Source: Silanimonas lenta DSM 16282 | Lineage (GTDB): Bacteria > Pseudomonadota > Gammaproteobacteria > Xanthomonadales > Xanthomonadaceae | NCBI RefSeq assembly: GCF_000429065.1 | Contig: NZ_KE386845.1 | Span: forward strand, 216,781-280,780 | DNA: 64,000 nt | Direction: 5' to 3' | Shown: piece after piece, positions 61,962 through 64,000 of the stretch | Layout: every line of letters starts with the position of its first letter | How positions within the stretch are numbered: position 1 is the first letter of the stretch | Notes under the pieces: model-generated | What the model was told of the DNA's origin: nothing | The model's database searches: none | Seen by the model: the letters and a program-made list of their open reading frames with translations, nothing else | Position numbers and translations under genes: made by a program

Positions 61962-63356
61962 TCATCCGCGCGCCAAGCCGCCGCGCGGACCGCCCTTCAG
62001 ATTCGCCTTCTTGAGAAGGCTGTCGTACTGGTGCGAATAGAGGTGCGCCTGCACCTGGGCGGTGAAGTCCATCACCACCACCACCACGATCAGCAGCGAG
62101 GTGCCGCCGAAGTAGAACGGAACCTGCCAGGCGCCCTTCAGGATCTCCGGCAGCAGGCAGACCGCCACCAGATAGAGCGAGCCGATCAGGGTCAGGCGGG
62201 TCAGCACACCGTCGATGTACTCACCGGTGGCGCGGCCGGGGCGAATGCCCGGGATCAGCGCGCCCGACTTCTTCAGGTTGTCGGCGGTTTCCTGGCTGTT
62301 GAAGACCAGGGCCGTGTAGAAGAAGGCGAAGCCGATGATCAGCACCGCGAACAGGATCATGTGCAGCGGCTCGTTCGGGGCCAGCGAGGTGGCAAGCTTC
62401 TGCAGCATCAGGGTGAACTGGGCCTGCCAGCCGGCGTCGGTGGCCGCGGCGGCGGCCTGGGCCGCCCCCTGGTTGCCGGTCCAGTGGGTGATCGTGGCCG
62501 GCAGCATGATCAGGCTGCTGGCGAAGATCGGCGGGATCACGCCGGCCATGTTGAGCTTCAGCGGCAGGTGCGAGCTCTGGTTGTTGTAGCCCTGCCGGCC
62601 GCCCTGGCGACGGGCGTAGTTCACCGTGATGCGGCGCTGGCCGCGCTCGACGAACACCACGAAGTACACGGTGGCGAGCACCAGCACGGCGATCACCAGC
62701 AGCGCGAACCAGGAAAGCTCGCCGCTACCGACGTTGCGCATGGTGTTGATCACCGCACCGGGCAGGCCGGCGACGATGCCAGCGAAGATGATCAGCGAGA
62801 TGCCGTTGCCGATGCCGCGCTCGGTGATCTGCTCGCCGAGCCACATCAGGAACATGGTGCCAGCGGTGAGCGAGACGATGGCGGTGAAGACGAAGCCGAT
62901 GCCGGGGTTGTAGACCACCGGGGCGCCGCCGGCCACCTGGCCCTGCAGGGCGGTGGCGATGCTGCCGGCCTGCACGATCGCAAGCAGCACCGCGCCGTAG
63001 CGCGAGTACTGGGTGAGCTTGCGGCGGCCAGCCTCGCCCTCCTTCTTCAGCGCCTTCCACGGCTCGTACACCTGCCCGAGCAGCTGCACGACGATCGACG
63101 CCGAGATGTAGGGAATGACGTTCAGCGCGAAGATGCTGAAGCGCGACAGGGCGCCACCGGAGAACATGTTGAACATGTCCACGATGCCGCCCTGCGCCTC
63201 GAACAGCGAGAGCATCGCCTCCGGGTTGACGCCGGGCACCGGGATGAAGCTGCCGATGCGGTAGACGATCAGGGCCAGGAGGACGAACAGCAGCCGGTCC
63301 CGGAGTTCCGCGAACTTGCCAAGACCGCCCAACATGGATGCCGCGCTGGATGCCAA
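61962..63356 (-). CDS. secY: Preprotein translocase subunit SecY
   Basis: The 464-residue protein has ten transmembrane helices and forms the protein-conducting channel. Signatures are [30 protein letters not shown] and the [13 protein letters not shown] cytosolic loop; [21 protein letters not shown] is within loop C4. It lies 4 bp after rplO. Xanthomonad SecY proteins are longer than E. coli's 443, as seen here. Confidence 0.98.
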   Translation of the reverse strand: MASSAASMLGGLGKFAELRDRLLFVLLALIVYRIGSFIPVPGVNPEAMLSLFEAQGGIVDMFNMFSGGALSRFSIFALNVIPYISASIVVQLLGQVYEPWKALKKEGEAGRRKLTQYSRYGAVLLAIVQAGSIATALQGQVAGGAPVVYNPGIGFVFTAIVSLTAGTMFLMWLGEQITERGIGNGISLIIFAGIVAGLPGAVINTMRNVGSGELSWFALLVIAVLVLATVYFVVFVERGQRRITVNYARRQGGRQGYNNQSSHLPLKLNMAGVIPPIFASSLIMLPATITHWTGNQGAAQAAAAATDAGWQAQFTLMLQKLATSLAPNEPLHMILFAVLIIGFAFFYTALVFNSQETADNLKKSGALIPGIRPGRATGEYIDGVLTRLTLIGSLYLVAVCLLPEILKGAWQVPFYFGGTSLLIVVVVVMDFTAQVQAHLYSHQYDSLLKKANLKGGPRGGLARG

Positions 63357-63360
63357 GGGA

Positions 63361-63795
63361 TTACTCCACCGAACCGCCGGCAGCCTCGATGGCCGCCTTC
63401 GCGCCCGCCGTCACCAGCAGGCCCTTGATGGTCAGCTTCTTGGTGATCTCGCCCTTCTTGACGATCTTCACCTTCTTGGCGTCGCCCGAAACCAGCTTGG
63501 CGGCACGCAGGGCGAACAGGTCGACCACCTCGGTGTCGAGCAGGCCGAGCTGGTAGAGCAGGACCTCGGCCGACTCGTGGGCCTTGCGCGAGCGGAAGCC
63601 GATCTTCGGCAGACGGCGCTGCATGGGCATCTGGCCGCCTTCGAAGCCCGGCTTGATCTTGCCCTTGCCGGTACGGGCGTAGGAGCCCTTGTGGCCGCGG
63701 CCGCAGGTCTTGCCGAGGCCGGAGCCGATGCCGCGGCCGACGCGGGTGCGCTCCTTGCGGGCGCCCTCGGCGTGGGTGAGAGTGTTGAGACGCAT
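63361..63795 (-). CDS. rplO: 50S ribosomal protein L15
   Basis: The 144-residue protein begins [20 protein letters not shown] and has the glycine-rich [18 protein letters not shown] typical of L15, with [17 protein letters not shown] next. It belongs to the late-assembly core of the 50S. It lies between rpmD and secY in the spc operon. Confidence 0.98.
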   Translation of the reverse strand: MRLNTLTHAEGARKERTRVGRGIGSGLGKTCGRGHKGSYARTGKGKIKPGFEGGQMPMQRRLPKIGFRSRKAHESAEVLLYQLGLLDTEVVDLFALRAAKLVSGDAKKVKIVKKGEITKKLTIKGLLVTAGAKAAIEAAGGSVE

Positions 63796-63806
63796 GGTTT
63801 GCTCCT

Positions 63807-63989
63807 TCAGGCCTCGACGCGCACCAGGTAGTGCAACTGGTTGATGAGGCCACGCACCTGCGGGGAATCCGGCAGTTCGCGGACGTCATTGAGCTTGTTC
63901 AGGCCGAGCGCGCGCACCGAGACGCGGTGGCGCTGCTGGCAGCCACGGAGGCCGCGCACCAGGCGGACCTTGACCGTCTTGTTAGCCAT
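63807..63989 (-). CDS. rpmD: 50S ribosomal protein L30
   Basis: The 60-residue protein has the L30 pattern [17 protein letters not shown] and [30 protein letters not shown] precedes ATG 63989. rpsE is expected just outside the window. It lies 11 bp upstream of rplO. Confidence 0.97.
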   Translation of the reverse strand: MANKTVKVRLVRGLRGCQQRHRVSVRALGLNKLNDVRELPDSPQVRGLINQLHYLVRVEA

Positions 63990-64000
63990 GGAGGATCTCC

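Overview
The window is chromosomal DNA of a very GC-rich gammaproteobacterium, most likely Xanthomonadales (Lysobacteraceae or a close relative). The grounds are: the leuS-lptE-holA-nadD order typical of gammaproteobacteria; an alpha (rpsM-rpoA-rplQ) operon directly after secY but with no rpmJ between secY and rpsM; an S46 dipeptidyl peptidase; a class II DAHP synthase; type II isocitrate dehydrogenase; and membrane Ser/Thr kinases with extracytoplasmic domains. Assignment below order level is not supported. I see no insertion sequence, prophage, CRISPR array, tRNA or rRNA. Codon and base usage look uniform, so the window reads as core genome. No gene-free stretch exceeds 300 bp; the longest are 51688-51981, 36572-36849, 34323-34552 and 61748-61961, and each is described.

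Layout. 1-4387 (minus): leuS-lptE-holA-nadD with overlapping stop/start codons. 4539-11157 (plus): exported amidohydrolase, thioredoxin-TPR chaperone CnoX, DUF4442 protein, Ser/Thr kinase fused to a formylglycine-generating-enzyme-like domain, DUF502 protein and a membrane thioredoxin-like protein. 11123-17381: exported Mn-type superoxide dismutase (minus), pyrC and a PilZ protein (plus), a beta-CASP nuclease and S46 peptidase (minus). 17548-24681: degenerate-GGDEF/EAL protein, tdh, GNAT, an unknown exported protein, an orphan OmpR-type regulator (minus) and kbl. Tdh and Kbl together convert threonine to glycine plus acetyl-CoA. 24702-25960: RsuA/RluB-type pseudouridine synthase and an OsmC-family protein.

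26015-32663 is a tightly packed plus-strand lipid-modification operon: desaturase, FAD oxidoreductase, DUF1365, cyclopropane synthase, DUF2878, DUF1295 and a second CFA-like methyltransferase, several joined by 1-4 bp overlaps. 32671-37326: small exported protein and OmpA porin (minus, with a strong promoter and terminator), fadH and a SleB-type cell-wall hydrolase. 37421-43917: central carbon genes on minus (prpC, SpmA/SpmB-like permease, prpB, mdh, aspartate-type aminotransferase), with a plus-strand NaChBac-type voltage-gated sodium channel between prpC and the permease.

44046-51687: three overlapping envelope genes (unknown exported protein, M48 protease, lipoprotein), a cyclophilin (minus), typA and a GH17-GT2 beta-glucan synthase. 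51982-58781: a winged-helix/kinase/TPR fusion with a degenerate kinase, a small winged-helix protein, an isocitrate dehydrogenase with NAD-type cofactor residues (plus), class II DAHP synthase and dsbB. 58901-63989 (minus): rpmD-rplO-secY, then rpsM-rpsK-rpsD-rpoA-rplQ from a probable internal promoter, ending at a perfect hairpin terminator.

A recurring regulatory feature is a -10-like hexamer (TAnnnT, often TAGAnT) without an obvious -35. At four genes it lies exactly 6 nt before the ATG, which predicts leaderless mRNAs.
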